A stretch of 64,000 bases of DNA, taken from NCBI GenBank assembly GCA_016207515.1, contig JACQPN010000025.1:282006-346005 (forward strand), written 5' to 3'. This stretch comes from Euryarchaeota archaeon (lineage in GTDB: Archaea; Thermoplasmatota; SW-10-69-26; JACQPN01). Positions 35,471 through 44,686 of this stretch are shown piece after piece (position 1 is the first letter of the stretch; the number at the start of each line of letters is the position of its first letter). The notes under the pieces are model-generated. The model worked only from the letters and a program-made list of their open reading frames with translations, did not search any database and was not told the origin of the DNA. The position numbers and the translations under genes are program-made.

Positions 35471-36052
35471 TTGACGCGCAAATTCGGAGAACCAAGCGTC
35501 GTTGATGAAGAAGTCTACTTTGATGATTCTCCGCGACTTATGCTGCCTCCTCGGCATAAACTGTTTGAGTTCCGGATAAAGTGGTCTCCTACGTACCAGG
35601 TGCACACGCTCCGCAAAAGCCATCCCAGGTTTCATCGTTATCATTGTCGAGAGGCAAATTTCTACACGATTGGCGCCCGAGTGAACGACCACCACAAGCT
35701 CCTTTACGTCGGCCAGACGCGAACGAAACTTATTTGCGATCGCCTCAGAGATGGCGATCATATCGAACGTCTGCGGCAAGCCCGAAACCTCATGGGCGAC
35801 GCGCCAATCGTCGTGTCGGCCGGCGTTGTGACTGTGCCAGACGAAGGGTTCGCTAGGCGGACTGCCGACGACCTGGAAGCCCTTATGATTCTGACCCACC
35901 AACCCCCCCTCAATGTCGCTGGGAAGCACAAGGCGAAGTGCAAGAAATGGTACCTCGTGGAGAACCGCGAATCAAAGATGCTCAGCGCGTACATTTATTC
36001 CGGCCCGGTGTCAATGGGCACTGCGCTCGGGGACAATGCCCGCCATTGGTAA
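35471..36052 (+). CDS. GIY-YIG-like nuclease domain protein
   Basis: 193 residues from TTG 35471. Residues about 63-150 follow the GIY-YIG order: FYTIGA (63-68, in place of GIY), LLYVGQT about 11 residues later (YIG position), then CDRLRDGDH with the Arg and His, and finally DDLEALMILTHQPPLN, where the Glu and the PxLN end are typical of the family. Such domains cut DNA in homing endonucleases, repair enzymes and restriction enzymes. The flanks (1-60 and 155-193) are unrecognised. It is the second gene of the cassette between the two MATE 3' ends, where a nuclease could drive mobility. Assignment is by motif only. Confidence 0.6.
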   Translation: MTRKFGEPSVVDEEVYFDDSPRLMLPPRHKLFEFRIKWSPTYQVHTLRKSHPRFHRYHCREANFYTIGARVNDHHKLLYVGQTRTKLICDRLRDGDHIERLRQARNLMGDAPIVVSAGVVTVPDEGFARRTADDLEALMILTHQPPLNVAGKHKAKCKKWYLVENRESKMLSAYIYSGPVSMGTALGDNARHW

Positions 36053-36118
36053 GGCCGCGGCGCTGTTCGGCTCCCGACCGCATTCTGGCCTTGGAAAGCG
36101 CACGGAGTAGACGTCGGC

Positions 36119-36214
36119 GGCGTCTGTACCGCTTACGTAATCGAGTACTACGCGAGAGCCTTGTTCACGCTGGCCAAGTTCACCGGAGGGAAATGGAAGA
36201 CGCTGTTCGTTTGA
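36119..36214 (+). pseudogene. Detached copy of the MATE gene 3' end
   Basis: Ninety-six bases match 33940-34035 at roughly 80 percent by eye. They encode GVCTAYVIEYYARALFTLAKFTGGKWKTLFV and a TGA stop, against GVWASYIIEYYARALLTLAKFRGGKWKEAAV in the intact gene. Differences are largely synonymous or conservative, so this was once coding. No upstream MATE sequence remains. Confidence 0.8.
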
Positions 36215-36308
36215 ACGTGCCTCTAAGCGCGCTCAGCGGCCTGTGGTGCGACTCAGGTGTCGACACGGCCTCGTAGTCGGGCGGCCCCCCATCTTCGACC
36301 CCTGATAA

Positions 36309-36318
36309 CGTTCATATA
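36309..36318 (+). promoter_or_regulatory. TATA box of the putative structured RNA
   Basis: CGTTCATATA lies about 25 bases upstream of the base of the terminal stem at 36343, the normal distance for an archaeal RNA gene. Confidence 0.5.
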
Positions 36319-36340
36319 CAGGAACGCGCTTCCCCCGCCT

Positions 36341-36668
36341 TACCGCTTATCAAGGGATAATCGGTCGGTGCAATTCGCACCGGAAGAGTAGTCCAGACCA
36401 GACGCGAGGGGCGATTCTCGCAAACTGGCGTTCCCATCTGTGGAATGCCTTGGGAAACCCCGAAAGAGGCGGCGCTTGCCGTCATCGGATGGCGTCACGG
36501 TTGGATGAAGCAGAATGAGCGAGGGCCGACGGGAAGACCCGTCCAGTTTTCGCCGCATCGAAGGGACAGTACGAGTCCTTCCGAGAGCTTGCTCCATCTA
36601 TCCGTCGGCATCAAGGAGATGCCCTTGCGATTGGTCGGCGGCTACGGCAGTAGACGCCGATAAGCGGA
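36341..36668 (+). ncRNA. Probable structured RNA of about 325 bases (class unresolved)
   Basis: CCGCTTATC (36343-36351) is perfectly complementary to GATAAGCGG (36659-36667), giving a 9-bp terminal stem. Between them are many local hairpins: CGGTGC/GCACCG (36366-36382), GGCGTTCC/GGAATGCC (36427-36449), GACGGG/CCCGTC (36528-36542) and GCATC/GATGC (36608-36622). A TATA box is placed for a start at about 36341, and no frame encodes a recognisable protein. The length fits RNase P RNA or SRP RNA, but I could not match the conserved cores of either, so the class is left open. Confidence 0.45.
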
Positions 36669-36712
36669 TGGAGCTAAGCGAAATCCGCGAAATCGGACAT
36701 GGACGTGAAAAC

Positions 36713-37705
36713 ATGGCCCAGAGACACAAGCCACGACGTGGATCGATGGGGTTCTCGCCCCGAAAGCGCGCACCTAGCCAGGTTCCACGCTTTGCAAGCT
36801 GGCCCGCCGACGGCGAGGCGCCGAAGCTCCAAGGCTTCGCCGGGTACAAGGCCGGCATGACCCACGCCCTCATGGTCGATTACAGACCGAAGAGCCTAAC
36901 GACGGGCCAAGAGGTCCAGGTGCCGGTCACGGTCATCGAGACGCCGCCGATGAAGATCGCGGCGATCCGCGTCTACAAGCAGACGGTCTACGGTCTCAAG
37001 CTCAAGGGCGAATTCTGGGCCGCGAACGTCGACAAGGAACTCCGCATGCGGCTCACCGTCCCGAAGGAAGCGGACGGGGTCACAGGCATCGACGTGACAA
37101 AGGTCGACGATGTGCGCGTCCTCGCTTACACTCAACCGAAGACCGTCTCCGGCGTGCCAAAGAAGGTGCCTGAGATAATGGAATTGCGAGTCGGCGGCGG
37201 CGCTCTCCCAGCGCGGCTCGACTTCGCAAAGAAGCTTCTCGGCAAGGAAGTCGAGGTCTCGGACTTCGCCAAGCCCGGCCAGATGATCGACGTGGCGGCC
37301 GTGACGAAGGGCTTCGGCAACCAAGGCGCCGTCCCAAGGTGGGGCGTGAAGCTTCAATCGCACAAGAACAGCAAGAACAGGCGTGACGCGACGCCTTTGG
37401 GTCCGTGGCACCCGAGTTTCATCCGATGGTCGGTCCCGATGCCCGGGCAGACGGGTTACCACCAGCGCACGGAATACAACAAGCGCGTCTTGAAGATCGG
37501 CGAGGACGGCAACGAGATCACGCCCGCGGGCGGCTTCCTCAACTACGGTGTCGTGAAGAACAAGTACGTGCTGCTCCACGGAAGCATCCCCGGTCCCGCA
37601 AAGAGGCTCATACGGCTACGGGACGCGACGCGTTACACGCGCGGCATCAAGGTGGAAGCGCCGGCTCTCAACTATGTGAGTGCCAAGTCGAAGCAGGGGG
37701 CCTGA
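36713..37705 (+). CDS. rpl3: Ribosomal protein uL3
   Basis: 330 residues, archaeal/eukaryotic-type L3 (MAQRHKPRRGSMGFSPRKRA start, GFAGYKAGMTH, and the HKNSKNRRDATPLGPWHPSFIRWSVPMPGQTGYHQRTEYNKRVLKIG loop reaching the peptidyl transferase centre). ATG 36713 is the family start; the frame is open further upstream, into the RNA gene. It is the first gene of the ribosomal cluster. Confidence 0.96.
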   Translation: MAQRHKPRRGSMGFSPRKRAPSQVPRFASWPADGEAPKLQGFAGYKAGMTHALMVDYRPKSLTTGQEVQVPVTVIETPPMKIAAIRVYKQTVYGLKLKGEFWAANVDKELRMRLTVPKEADGVTGIDVTKVDDVRVLAYTQPKTVSGVPKKVPEIMELRVGGGALPARLDFAKKLLGKEVEVSDFAKPGQMIDVAAVTKGFGNQGAVPRWGVKLQSHKNSKNRRDATPLGPWHPSFIRWSVPMPGQTGYHQRTEYNKRVLKIGEDGNEITPAGGFLNYGVVKNKYVLLHGSIPGPAKRLIRLRDATRYTRGIKVEAPALNYVSAKSKQGA

Positions 37706-37707
37706 AG

Positions 37708-38472
37708 ATGACGAACGTGAAGGTCTACAAGGTCGATGGAAGCGTCAAGGGCGAAGTCGAACTGCCGAAGGCGTTCGCGACCCCGGTTCGGACCGACATC
37801 GTCCGGAAGGCCGTCGACGTGGCAAGGAAGAACGCCCGCCAACCCTACGGGGCGAAGCCCGAGGCTGGTTTCCGCCATTCGGTCGAAGGATGGGGCCCCG
37901 GCCGCGGCGTTTCACGCGTTCCGCGTCTACGCGGCGGAAGCAATGCCGCCCAGATCCCAAGCGCCGTGGGTGGCCGAAGGGCCCACCCGCCGCGCTCGTG
38001 GGAACGGCTTGATCGCAGGATGAACGTGAAGGAACGTCAACTCGCCATCCGATCCGCGCTCGCGGCGTCCGCGTCGCAGGAACTCGTTTCCGGCCGTGGT
38101 CACCGCTTCAAGGAAGGTCTCACGCTCCCGGTCATCGTCGAGGACAAGGTCTCCTCGATCGCGAAGACGAGCGACTTGAGCGACGTGCTCGAGAAGATCG
38201 GCGTCTTCGCCGATGTCGAGCGCGCAGGCGACGGCCGTCACCAGCGGGCTGGGCGCGGCAAACTCCGCGGAAGGCGCATGCGCCAACCGAAGTCGTTCCT
38301 ACTCGTCGTCCCTTCGGGCTCGGCCGTGCGGAAGGCGGCGGAGAACCTGCCGGGCGTCGACGTCACCACACCGCAGGGCCTCGACGCTTTGAAGGTCGCC
38401 CCCGGCGGCGACGTCGGACGTCTCATCGTTTTCAGTGAATCGGCGCTCAAGGTCCTGGAGGGATGGAAGTGA
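37708..38472 (+). CDS. rpl4: Ribosomal protein uL4
   Basis: 254 residues. The extended loop with GWGPGRGVSRVPRLRGG lines the exit tunnel. The globular part carries the RGHRFKEGLTLPVIVED segment and the C-terminal FSESALKVLEGW. ATG 37708 comes two bases after the uL3 stop. The gene overlaps uL23 by 10 bases. Confidence 0.95.
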   Translation: MTNVKVYKVDGSVKGEVELPKAFATPVRTDIVRKAVDVARKNARQPYGAKPEAGFRHSVEGWGPGRGVSRVPRLRGGSNAAQIPSAVGGRRAHPPRSWERLDRRMNVKERQLAIRSALAASASQELVSGRGHRFKEGLTLPVIVEDKVSSIAKTSDLSDVLEKIGVFADVERAGDGRHQRAGRGKLRGRRMRQPKSFLLVVPSGSAVRKAAENLPGVDVTTPQGLDALKVAPGGDVGRLIVFSESALKVLEGWK

Positions 38473-38741
38473 ACCAGGCCCCCCACGACATCGTCCACCA
38501 CCCGTTCGTCACGGAAAAGACGATGGCCGCGATGGAGCGCTCCGGCGAGAACGCGCTCGTCTTCGTCGTCCGCAAGGACGCGTCGAAGAGCGAGATCAAG
38601 TGGGCCGTCGAGAAGCTCTTCGCGGTCAAGGTGGAGCACGTGAGGACGAAGATCACGATGCGCGGCGAGAAACTGGCCCACGTCAAATTCACGCCTGAAT
38701 TCAAGGCCGACGAGATCGCGACAAGGACGGGTGTGTTCTAG
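38463..38741 (+). CDS. rpl23: Ribosomal protein uL23
   Basis: 92 residues: HHPFVTEKTMAAMER, FVVRKDASKSEIKWAVEKLFAVKVEHVRT. It binds 23S rRNA at the tunnel exit and docks SRP and the Sec translocon. Its start overlaps uL4 and its stop overlaps the uL2 start. Confidence 0.95.
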   Translation: MEVNQAPHDIVHHPFVTEKTMAAMERSGENALVFVVRKDASKSEIKWAVEKLFAVKVEHVRTKITMRGEKLAHVKFTPEFKADEIATRTGVF

Positions 38742-39445
38742 TGGGAAAGAGGCTCATAGTACAACGGCGCGGCAAGGGCGGAATACACAAGAGCCCCGGC
38801 CATAGGCACCTTGGGGCGATCCGCTACCCGGCGCTTCGGGAACCCTCGAGCGCGACCGTGCTTGACATCGTGCACGATCCCGGGCACGATGCACCCGTAG
38901 TCATCGCAAGGCTCGAAGCGACAGGCTCGAACATCCTCATGTTCGCGACAGAAGGCGTCCATGTCGGCAAGAAGCTCCTCTTCGGTGTGCCGACGCTAGC
39001 GCCCGGCAACGTCCTCGACCTCGCCCGCATCCCAGACGGTATGCCCGTGTACAACATCGAGGCGCGCCCCGGCGATGGCGGCAAGTTCGTGCGGGCCGCC
39101 GGAACGACCTGTTCCATAGTCGGGCACGAGCGCAACCGTGTGATAATCAAGCTCCCTTCGGGTGCTTTCAAGTCATTCCATCCACAGTGCCGGGCGACGA
39201 TCGGCCTTGCCGGCGGCGGCGGTCGCGGCGACAAGCCGTTCGTGAAGGCCGGCAAGAAGATGCACTCTGTGAGAAGCAGGGCCAAACTGTTCCCGGTCGG
39301 CTCCGGGGTCGCGAAGAACCCCGTCGACCACCCGCACGGTGGCGGCCAGAAGCAGCATGAAGGAAAGCCCACGACGGTGGCGCGCGGAACTCCGCCGGGC
39401 CGCAAGGTCGGGCTCATAGCCGCAAAGCGCACCGGGAAGAGGTGA
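38741..39445 (+). CDS. rpl2: Ribosomal protein uL2
   Basis: 234 residues from GTG 38741, which overlaps the uL23 stop. The conserved C-terminal NPVDHPHGGGQKQHEGKPTTVARGTPPGRKVGLIAAKRTG contains the His-rich loop near the peptidyl transferase centre. Confidence 0.96.
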   Translation: MGKRLIVQRRGKGGIHKSPGHRHLGAIRYPALREPSSATVLDIVHDPGHDAPVVIARLEATGSNILMFATEGVHVGKKLLFGVPTLAPGNVLDLARIPDGMPVYNIEARPGDGGKFVRAAGTTCSIVGHERNRVIIKLPSGAFKSFHPQCRATIGLAGGGGRGDKPFVKAGKKMHSVRSRAKLFPVGSGVAKNPVDHPHGGGQKQHEGKPTTVARGTPPGRKVGLIAAKRTGKR

Positions 39446-39451
39446 TCCAAG

Positions 39452-39877
39452 TTGACGAAAGCTAGACGCGGAAAGGCGAGGATCGAGGTCAAGAAGAAGG
39501 AATTCACCTTCCGTGGAAAGACCATCGAGGAGCTGAAGCCCCTCTCGATCGAGGAGATCGCGAAGGTCATGCCTTCGAGGATCCGCCGGTCGATCAGGCG
39601 CGGCCTCTCGGACGATCACATGAAGCTCATCAAGAGAGCCGGGAAGACGACGAAGGAGAAGGTCCTCCGGACGCACTTGCGGGACATGCCGATCTTCCCG
39701 ATCTTCGTCGGCCGCACGTTCGCGATCCACTCGGGCAAGGAGTGGAAGCGGGTGGACATCCACGCGGACATGGTGGGCCATTACCTCGGCGAGTTCGCCC
39801 CCACCAGGAAGGGCGTGAAGCACACGGGACCGGGTGTAGGAGCCACCAGAAGCTCCAAGTTCATGCCGCTCAAGTAG
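39452..39877 (+). CDS. rps19: Ribosomal protein uS19
   Basis: 141 residues from TTG 39452, preceded by GAGGTGATC. The core has MPIFPIFVGRTFAIHSGKEWKRVDIHADMVGHYLGEFAPTRK and then a HTGPGVGATRSSKF tail. The N-terminal extension is of archaeal type. Confidence 0.94.
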   Translation: MTKARRGKARIEVKKKEFTFRGKTIEELKPLSIEEIAKVMPSRIRRSIRRGLSDDHMKLIKRAGKTTKEKVLRTHLRDMPIFPIFVGRTFAIHSGKEWKRVDIHADMVGHYLGEFAPTRKGVKHTGPGVGATRSSKFMPLK

Positions 39878-39888
39878 GTGAGATGAAG

Positions 39889-40347
39889 ATGTCGATCAAG
39901 TACTCAATCAAACCGGACCCCGAGACGACGGCGCGCGCCATGGGGCGGGAGCTCCACGTGAAGCCGAAGTACGCGGTGAACGTCTGCCGCGCCGTGCGGG
40001 GCATGCCGCTTACCCGGGCAAAGAAGTTCCTTGAAGACGTCATGGAGAAGAAAGTGGCCGTTCCCTACTTCCGCCACATCCGCCACGTACAGCACCGGCC
40101 CGGAAAAATCGGACCCGGGCGTTACCCCGTGAAGACGGCGTCGAAGATCCTTGAGATGATCAAGGCCGCCGAGGCCAACGCCGAGTACAAGGGACTCGAC
40201 CCGGAGAAGATGTACATCTCGCACATATCCGCGCAGAAGGCGGCGTCGCAGGCGGGCTCGCGCCCGCGGGCCCAAGGCCGGGCGACGCCGTGGAACACCT
40301 CGCGCTGCCACGTCGAAGTGGTCTTGTCCGAGAAGAAGGAGGCCTGA
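39889..40347 (+). CDS. rpl22: Ribosomal protein uL22
   Basis: 152 residues. The long beta-hairpin with SRPRAQGRATPWNTSRCHVEVVLSE lines the tunnel. ATG 39889 is preferred over ATG 39883 because GGTGA at 39877-39881 is then properly spaced. Confidence 0.94.
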   Translation: MSIKYSIKPDPETTARAMGRELHVKPKYAVNVCRAVRGMPLTRAKKFLEDVMEKKVAVPYFRHIRHVQHRPGKIGPGRYPVKTASKILEMIKAAEANAEYKGLDPEKMYISHISAQKAASQAGSRPRAQGRATPWNTSRCHVEVVLSEKKEA

Positions 40348-40349
40348 GT

Positions 40350-41216
40350 TTGGCAGTCGAAAGGAAACTCGTCGAGGAAAGGGCCAAGCGAGTGATGGTC
40401 AGGGAATACCTCAAGCGCGAGACCGAGCGGGCGGGCTTCGGAGGCGTCGACATCCAGCGCACCCCCATGGGGACCCGCATCACGCTCGTCGCCGAACGCC
40501 CGGGATTCGTCATCGGCCGCCGGGGCGCCACCATAAAGAAGCTCACGGAAGACCTCACGCACCACTTCAAGCTCGACAACCCGCAGATCGAGGTCCAGGA
40601 GAGCCCGAACCCGAGCCTCAACGCGCAGATCATGTCGCAAAAACTCGCGGAGGCGATGGAAAGGGGCTGGCACTTCAGGCGCGCCGGTCACTCCACGCTG
40701 AGACGCATCATGGACGCGGGTGCGAAGGGCTGCATCATCGTCATCAGCGGCAAACTCAGCGGACAGCGCTCAAGGACCGAGAAGTTCATCGCGGGCCACA
40801 TCAAGCACTGCGGCGAGACCGCCATCCAGTTCATGGGCAAAGGCCAGGCGACGGCCCGCAAGAAACTCGGCGCCATCGGCGTCAAGGTATCGATCATGGC
40901 GCCCGACGCGCGCATGCCCGACGAGATAACCGTGAAAGAACCCGGGGTCGTCGAACCCGGCGCCGTCGCGCCGGCGGCACCCGAATCCACGAGCCCTGCG
41001 CCCGAGGCGGAGGCCACGGGACCGATCGCAAAGGCGGAGAAGATGGTGGACATCGAAGGGATAGGGGCGAAGAAGGCCAAGGCCCTCGAAGACGCCGGTT
41101 TCAGCGACGTCGACAGCCTGATGAGCGCCACAGAGGACGACCTCGCGAAAGTCGAGGGGATCGGGCCGAAACTCGCCAAGAAGATCAAGGGCGAGCTTGG
41201 GAGGATGGAGCGCTGA
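40350..41216 (+). CDS. rps3: Ribosomal protein uS3 with a C-terminal helix-hairpin-helix extension
   Basis: 288 residues from TTG 40350, with AAGGAGG seven bases upstream. Residues 1-205 are a normal archaeal S3, including the KH motif [17 protein letters not shown] Pro/Ala/Glu linker follows. Residues about 230-288 are a tandem helix-hairpin-helix: [25 protein letters not shown] and [20 protein letters not shown]. HhH modules bind nucleic acid without sequence preference. The same kind of module is at the N-terminus of eL32 in this cluster. The stop overlaps the uL29 ATG. Confidence 0.94.
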   Translation: MAVERKLVEERAKRVMVREYLKRETERAGFGGVDIQRTPMGTRITLVAERPGFVIGRRGATIKKLTEDLTHHFKLDNPQIEVQESPNPSLNAQIMSQKLAEAMERGWHFRRAGHSTLRRIMDAGAKGCIIVISGKLSGQRSRTEKFIAGHIKHCGETAIQFMGKGQATARKKLGAIGVKVSIMAPDARMPDEITVKEPGVVEPGAVAPAAPESTSPAPEAEATGPIAKAEKMVDIEGIGAKKAKALEDAGFSDVDSLMSATEDDLAKVEGIGPKLAKKIKGELGRMER

Positions 41217-41515
41217 TGACGGCGATCAAGACGCTACGCGAACTCAACAAAGACGATCGGGCGAAGGCCCTCAACGAGGCACGCGACGAGCTCATGCACG
41301 AGCGCGGCCTCGCCGCGATGGGAGGCGCCGTGAAGAACCCGGGCAAGATCCGGGAGCTTCGCCGCACGATCGCCCGCATCCTCACCCTCAACACCCAGGG
41401 GACGAGCCAGGTCAAGGCCCCGGTGGTGGCCGCCAAGCCAAAGGCCGCGGCGACGACCAAGAAGCCGAAGACGGCGACGGCCAGGAAGACGGCAAAGCGA
41501 GGAGCCGAGAAATGA
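41216..41515 (+). CDS. rpl29: Ribosomal protein uL29
   Basis: 99 residues. The two-helix core ([55 protein letters not shown]) is followed by about 35 Ala/Lys/Thr-rich residues not usual in L29. TGATG overlaps join it to uS3 and aIF1. Confidence 0.93.
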   Translation: MTAIKTLRELNKDDRAKALNEARDELMHERGLAAMGGAVKNPGKIRELRRTIARILTLNTQGTSQVKAPVVAAKPKAAATTKKPKTATARKTAKRGAEK

Positions 41516-41811
41516 GTCAGGTCTGCGAGACGTGTGGACTGCCCAAGGAGATCTGTGTATGCGAGGAGATAGCCCGTGAGCAGCAGGAGATCAGCATCCG
41601 GGTCGAGCAACGCAGGTACGGCAAGACCGTCACGATCGTCGAAGGCATGGACTCAAGCGACATCGACGTCGCAAAGATCGCCACCGAGCTCAAGAGCGCC
41701 TGTGCCTGCGGAGGGACCGGGAAGGACGGAAAGGTCGAACTCCAAGGCGACCACCGGCATAGGGTCAAGGAAGTCCTCACAAAGATGGGGTTCAAGTCAG
41801 AGATACGGTGA
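41512..41811 (+). CDS. Translation initiation factor aIF1 (SUI1)
   Basis: 99 residues. An N-terminal [15 protein letters not shown] zinc-knuckle-like segment precedes the SUI1 fold ([49 protein letters not shown]). aIF1 acts on the 30S subunit in start-codon selection. ATG 41512 overlaps the uL29 stop. Its position between uL29 and rnp1 is typical of euryarchaea. Confidence 0.94.
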   Translation: MSQVCETCGLPKEICVCEEIAREQQEISIRVEQRRYGKTVTIVEGMDSSDIDVAKIATELKSACACGGTGKDGKVELQGDHRHRVKEVLTKMGFKSEIR

Positions 41812-41815
41812 CACG

Positions 41816-42112
41816 ATGGAGATAACGGAGCGGAATGTAGAGGCGGCCGAACTCATCGGCAGGCTCGTCAAGGTCACGGGTAGCCATGACGCCGGGCTTC
41901 TCGGGGTCGAAGGGTCGGTCGTCGACGAGACGATGAACACCTTCGCGATAGAGACGCGCGACGGCAAGGAGGTCATCGTTCCGAAGGCTGGACAATCGTT
42001 CACGTTCGATGGCGCATACGGCGCGACCGAGATCCAGGGGAGTGTGCTCGCCCGGCGCCCCGAGGACCGGATAAGGCTGGTCAATGAAAGGGCCCCAAGG
42101 AGGAAGCAGTGA
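41816..42112 (+). CDS. rnp1: RNase P protein component 1 (Rpp29/Pop4)
   Basis: 98 residues, Sm-like beta-barrel: [52 protein letters not shown]. It is part of the tRNA 5'-processing enzyme. ATG 41816 follows the aIF1 stop by four bases, with GGTGA upstream. Location before uS17 is the standard archaeal arrangement. Confidence 0.92.
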   Translation: MEITERNVEAAELIGRLVKVTGSHDAGLLGVEGSVVDETMNTFAIETRDGKEVIVPKAGQSFTFDGAYGATEIQGSVLARRPEDRIRLVNERAPRRKQ

Positions 42113-42528
42113 TGAGCCAGGCTCGAAACATCGGAATCAAGGTGCAACCGCCGAAGGCCTCGTGCCAAGACCGCGACTGTCCGTTCCACGGGACGCTACG
42201 CGTCCGCGGCGTGATGCTCGACGGCCGCGTCATCTCGGACAAGATGGAGAAGACCGTCGTCGTAAGGCGAGAATACCTCTATTACCTCAACAAGTTCGAG
42301 CGGTACGAGAAGCGCACGTCGAAGTTCGCCGCCCACAACCCACCCTGCATCGCGGCGAAGGAAGGGGACGAGGTCACGATCATGGAGACACGGCCGCTGT
42401 CGAAGACGACCACGTTCGTCGTCATCGAGTCCCGCGCCGGGAAGGCCGAGATCCAGGGCGAGGACTACACGGTCGAGACGAAAGCGCTCGCGTCGAGGAC
42501 GGCCAAGAAGGAGGCCTCGGCAGAATGA
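42112..42528 (+). CDS. rps17: Ribosomal protein uS17
   Basis: 138 residues, archaeal S17 with the Cys-bearing N-terminus ([16 protein letters not shown]) and OB-fold core ([36 protein letters not shown]). ATG 42112 has AGGAGG eight bases upstream; GTG 42109 is the alternative. It overlaps the stop of rnp1. Confidence 0.94.
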   Translation: MSQARNIGIKVQPPKASCQDRDCPFHGTLRVRGVMLDGRVISDKMEKTVVVRREYLYYLNKFERYEKRTSKFAAHNPPCIAAKEGDEVTIMETRPLSKTTTFVVIESRAGKAEIQGEDYTVETKALASRTAKKEASAE

Positions 42529-42923
42529 AGGCCATCCCCGCAAGGATAACGAAGGGCCTTCCCGTAGGAGCGAGGCTCGAATGCGCCGACAACAGCGGCG
42601 CGAAGGTGGTGCAGATAATCGCGGTGCCGCGCTCAGGTGGTCACCACAGGCGCTACCCGTCGGCAGGGGTCGGCGATTACATCTTCGCATCGGTGAAGAA
42701 GGGAACGCCCGAGATGAGGCGTCAGATCGTGAACGCCGTGGTCATCCGCCAGAGGCGGCCCTACAGGCGCCCCGACGGAACGGTCGTCCAGTTCGAGGAC
42801 AACGCGGCCGTGATCGTGGCCGAGAACGGCGACACGAAGGGAACGGACATCAAGGGCCCCGTGGCCCGTGAAGCGGCGGAGCGGTGGCCGCGTATCGCAG
42901 CGACCGCGAGCATGATCGTTTAG
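42525..42923 (+). CDS. rpl14: Ribosomal protein uL14
   Basis: 132 residues: [84 protein letters not shown] 42525 overlaps the uS17 stop by four bases. Confidence 0.96.
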   Translation: MKAIPARITKGLPVGARLECADNSGAKVVQIIAVPRSGGHHRRYPSAGVGDYIFASVKKGTPEMRRQIVNAVVIRQRRPYRRPDGTVVQFEDNAAVIVAENGDTKGTDIKGPVAREAAERWPRIAATASMIV

Positions 42924-42931
42924 GTGAGAAC

Positions 42932-43426
42932 ATGAGCATACAGCCGAGAAAGGAGAGAAAGACGCTCTACAACAACCCGGGCCACCGCAGGCACAAGCGC
43001 CTCTCAGCGCCGCTGGCGGAGCAGCTCATGCTCAAGTACGAGACCCGCTCGATGCCGCTAGTCAAGGGCGACACGGTGAAAGTCGCGCGAGGCGACTTCC
43101 GCGGGCACGTCGGGAAGGTCATCGGTGTCAACCACACGACGATGAAGGTGACGGTGGACGGCGTCACGGTGGCGAAGGCCGACGGGACGCAGAAACCGAA
43201 GCCCGTGGAACCCTCGAACCTACTCATCACGAAACTCCTCCTCACGGACAAGCTGCGGCGTGAGAAGCTGGGCGCCTCCGAGGCGGACGTCGAGCCTGAG
43301 CCTGCGGCGGAAAAGACGGAGGAAAAGGCGGAAGCCCCCAAGAAGGCCGGCTCCAAGAGGGCGGATGTCGAGGACGACGAAACGCCCGACGACACCGGCG
43401 GGGAAGACAAGGAGGAAGAGAAGTGA
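42932..43426 (+). CDS. rpl24: Ribosomal protein uL24 with acidic tail
   Basis: 164 residues. The KOW core (SMPLVKGDTVKVARGDFRGHVGKVIGVNHTTMKVTVDG) is followed by a tail of about 50 residues rich in Glu, Asp, Ala and Lys (EPEPAAEKTEEKAE...DDTGGEDKEEEK) that is absent from standard L24. GGTGAGAAC precedes the ATG. Confidence 0.94.
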   Translation: MSIQPRKERKTLYNNPGHRRHKRLSAPLAEQLMLKYETRSMPLVKGDTVKVARGDFRGHVGKVIGVNHTTMKVTVDGVTVAKADGTQKPKPVEPSNLLITKLLLTDKLRREKLGASEADVEPEPAAEKTEEKAEAPKKAGSKRADVEDDETPDDTGGEDKEEEK

Positions 43427-44145
43427 GCAAGCACCTCAAGCGACTCGCAGTGCCGCGTACCTGGTCGATCTCCAAGAAGGCGTCGAAGTGGGCGCCCAAG
43501 GTAAGGCCGGGCCCCCACGGGGCGGCCGACTCCATTCCCCTCATGACGATCGTCCGCGACTACCTCAAGCTCTGCGACACCGGACGCGAGGCGCAGCGGA
43601 TAATCGGTGGCCGCAACATCAAGATCGATGGCGACGTGGTCACCGACATCAAGCGCGGCGTCGGGCTAATGGACGTCCTCTCGATAGAGAAGACCGGCGC
43701 CCATTTCCGGGTCGCGATGGACACGCGCGGCCGGTTGCAGCTCGTCCCGATAGAGAAGAAGGACGCTGACTGGAAACTGGTCCGGATCGAGAACAAGACG
43801 ACGGTCGCAAAGGGCCGAATGCAACTCAACCTCCACGACGGCCGTAACATCGTCGTGAAGGAGGGCGCCCACAAGACGGGCGACACTTTGAAGATCAAGG
43901 TGCCCGACCAGAAGATCGTCGAGTCGATCGAGCTCAAGTCGGGAAACACCGCGTTCATCACGGGTGGCGAGCACGTCGGCGAGATAGCGGCCGTCGAATC
44001 CGTCGAGGTCACGGAAGACCCGAGGGCGAACCTCGTGAACCTGAAGAGCGACAAGGCGTTCTTCACGATCAAGCCCTACGTGTTCGTCGTCGGGAAGAAG
44101 GGATCCGAGATAACGCTCCCGGAGGTGGCGACAGGTGTCTTCTGA
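43423..44145 (+). CDS. rps4e: Ribosomal protein eS4
   Basis: 240 residues from GTG 43423. It is specific to archaea and eukaryotes: KRLAVPRTWSISKKASKWAPKVRPGPHGAADSIPL start, S4-like and KOW segments (SGNTAFITGGEHVGEIAAVESV). Confidence 0.95.
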   Translation: MSKHLKRLAVPRTWSISKKASKWAPKVRPGPHGAADSIPLMTIVRDYLKLCDTGREAQRIIGGRNIKIDGDVVTDIKRGVGLMDVLSIEKTGAHFRVAMDTRGRLQLVPIEKKDADWKLVRIENKTTVAKGRMQLNLHDGRNIVVKEGAHKTGDTLKIKVPDQKIVESIELKSGNTAFITGGEHVGEIAAVESVEVTEDPRANLVNLKSDKAFFTIKPYVFVVGKKGSEITLPEVATGVF

Positions 44146-44686
44146 AGCAGGCTACCAGGTGAAGAGTTACGCGTACTCGAACAAGATGCGCGTGCCTAGG
44201 ATCGAGAAAGTCGTCGTGAACATCGGCGTTGGCGAGAGCGGCGATCGGCTCATCAAGGCCGAGAAGGTCCTCGGCAGCGTCACAGGCAAGAAGCCGACGC
44301 GCACCCTTTCAAAGAAGAGCGTGAGAGACTGGAACCTGCGGCCCGGGCAACCGATCGGCTGCAAGGTCACGATCCGCGGCGCCGACGCCCCCGAGTGGCT
44401 CAAGAAGGCCCTGGCGGTCCGCCAGAATAAGATCTATTCGTGGAACGTGGACGACCACGGCAACCTCAACTTCGGCATCACCGACCACACCGACATCGCG
44501 GGCCAGAAGTACGACCCCGAGATCGGCATATTCGGGATGAACGTGACCGCGGTCATCACAAGGCCAGGTGCACGTATCCGCTCGAGGCGGCTCCTGAGGA
44601 CCCCGCTCCACGCGCGATCTCGCATCACGCGTGAGGAATCGATCGCTTGGCTTGTCAAGAACTTCAACGTGGAGGTGCTCGAGTAA
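44135..44686 (+). CDS. rpl5: Ribosomal protein uL5
   Basis: 183 residues from GTG 44135, overlapping eS4. Marks: [53 protein letters not shown]. It binds 5S rRNA. Confidence 0.95.
   Translation: MSSEAGYQVKSYAYSNKMRVPRIEKVVVNIGVGESGDRLIKAEKVLGSVTGKKPTRTLSKKSVRDWNLRPGQPIGCKVTIRGADAPEWLKKALAVRQNKIYSWNVDDHGNLNFGITDHTDIAGQKYDPEIGIFGMNVTAVITRPGARIRSRRLLRTPLHARSRITREESIAWLVKNFNVEVLE

Noticed and set aside
36341..36668. Firm assignment of the structured RNA as RNase P RNA or SRP RNA
   Set aside because: Length and terminal stem fit, but the GAGGAAAGUCC-like and ACAGRA cores of RNase P and the SRP helix 8 GGAA/AGCAG motif could not be placed with matching pairing.
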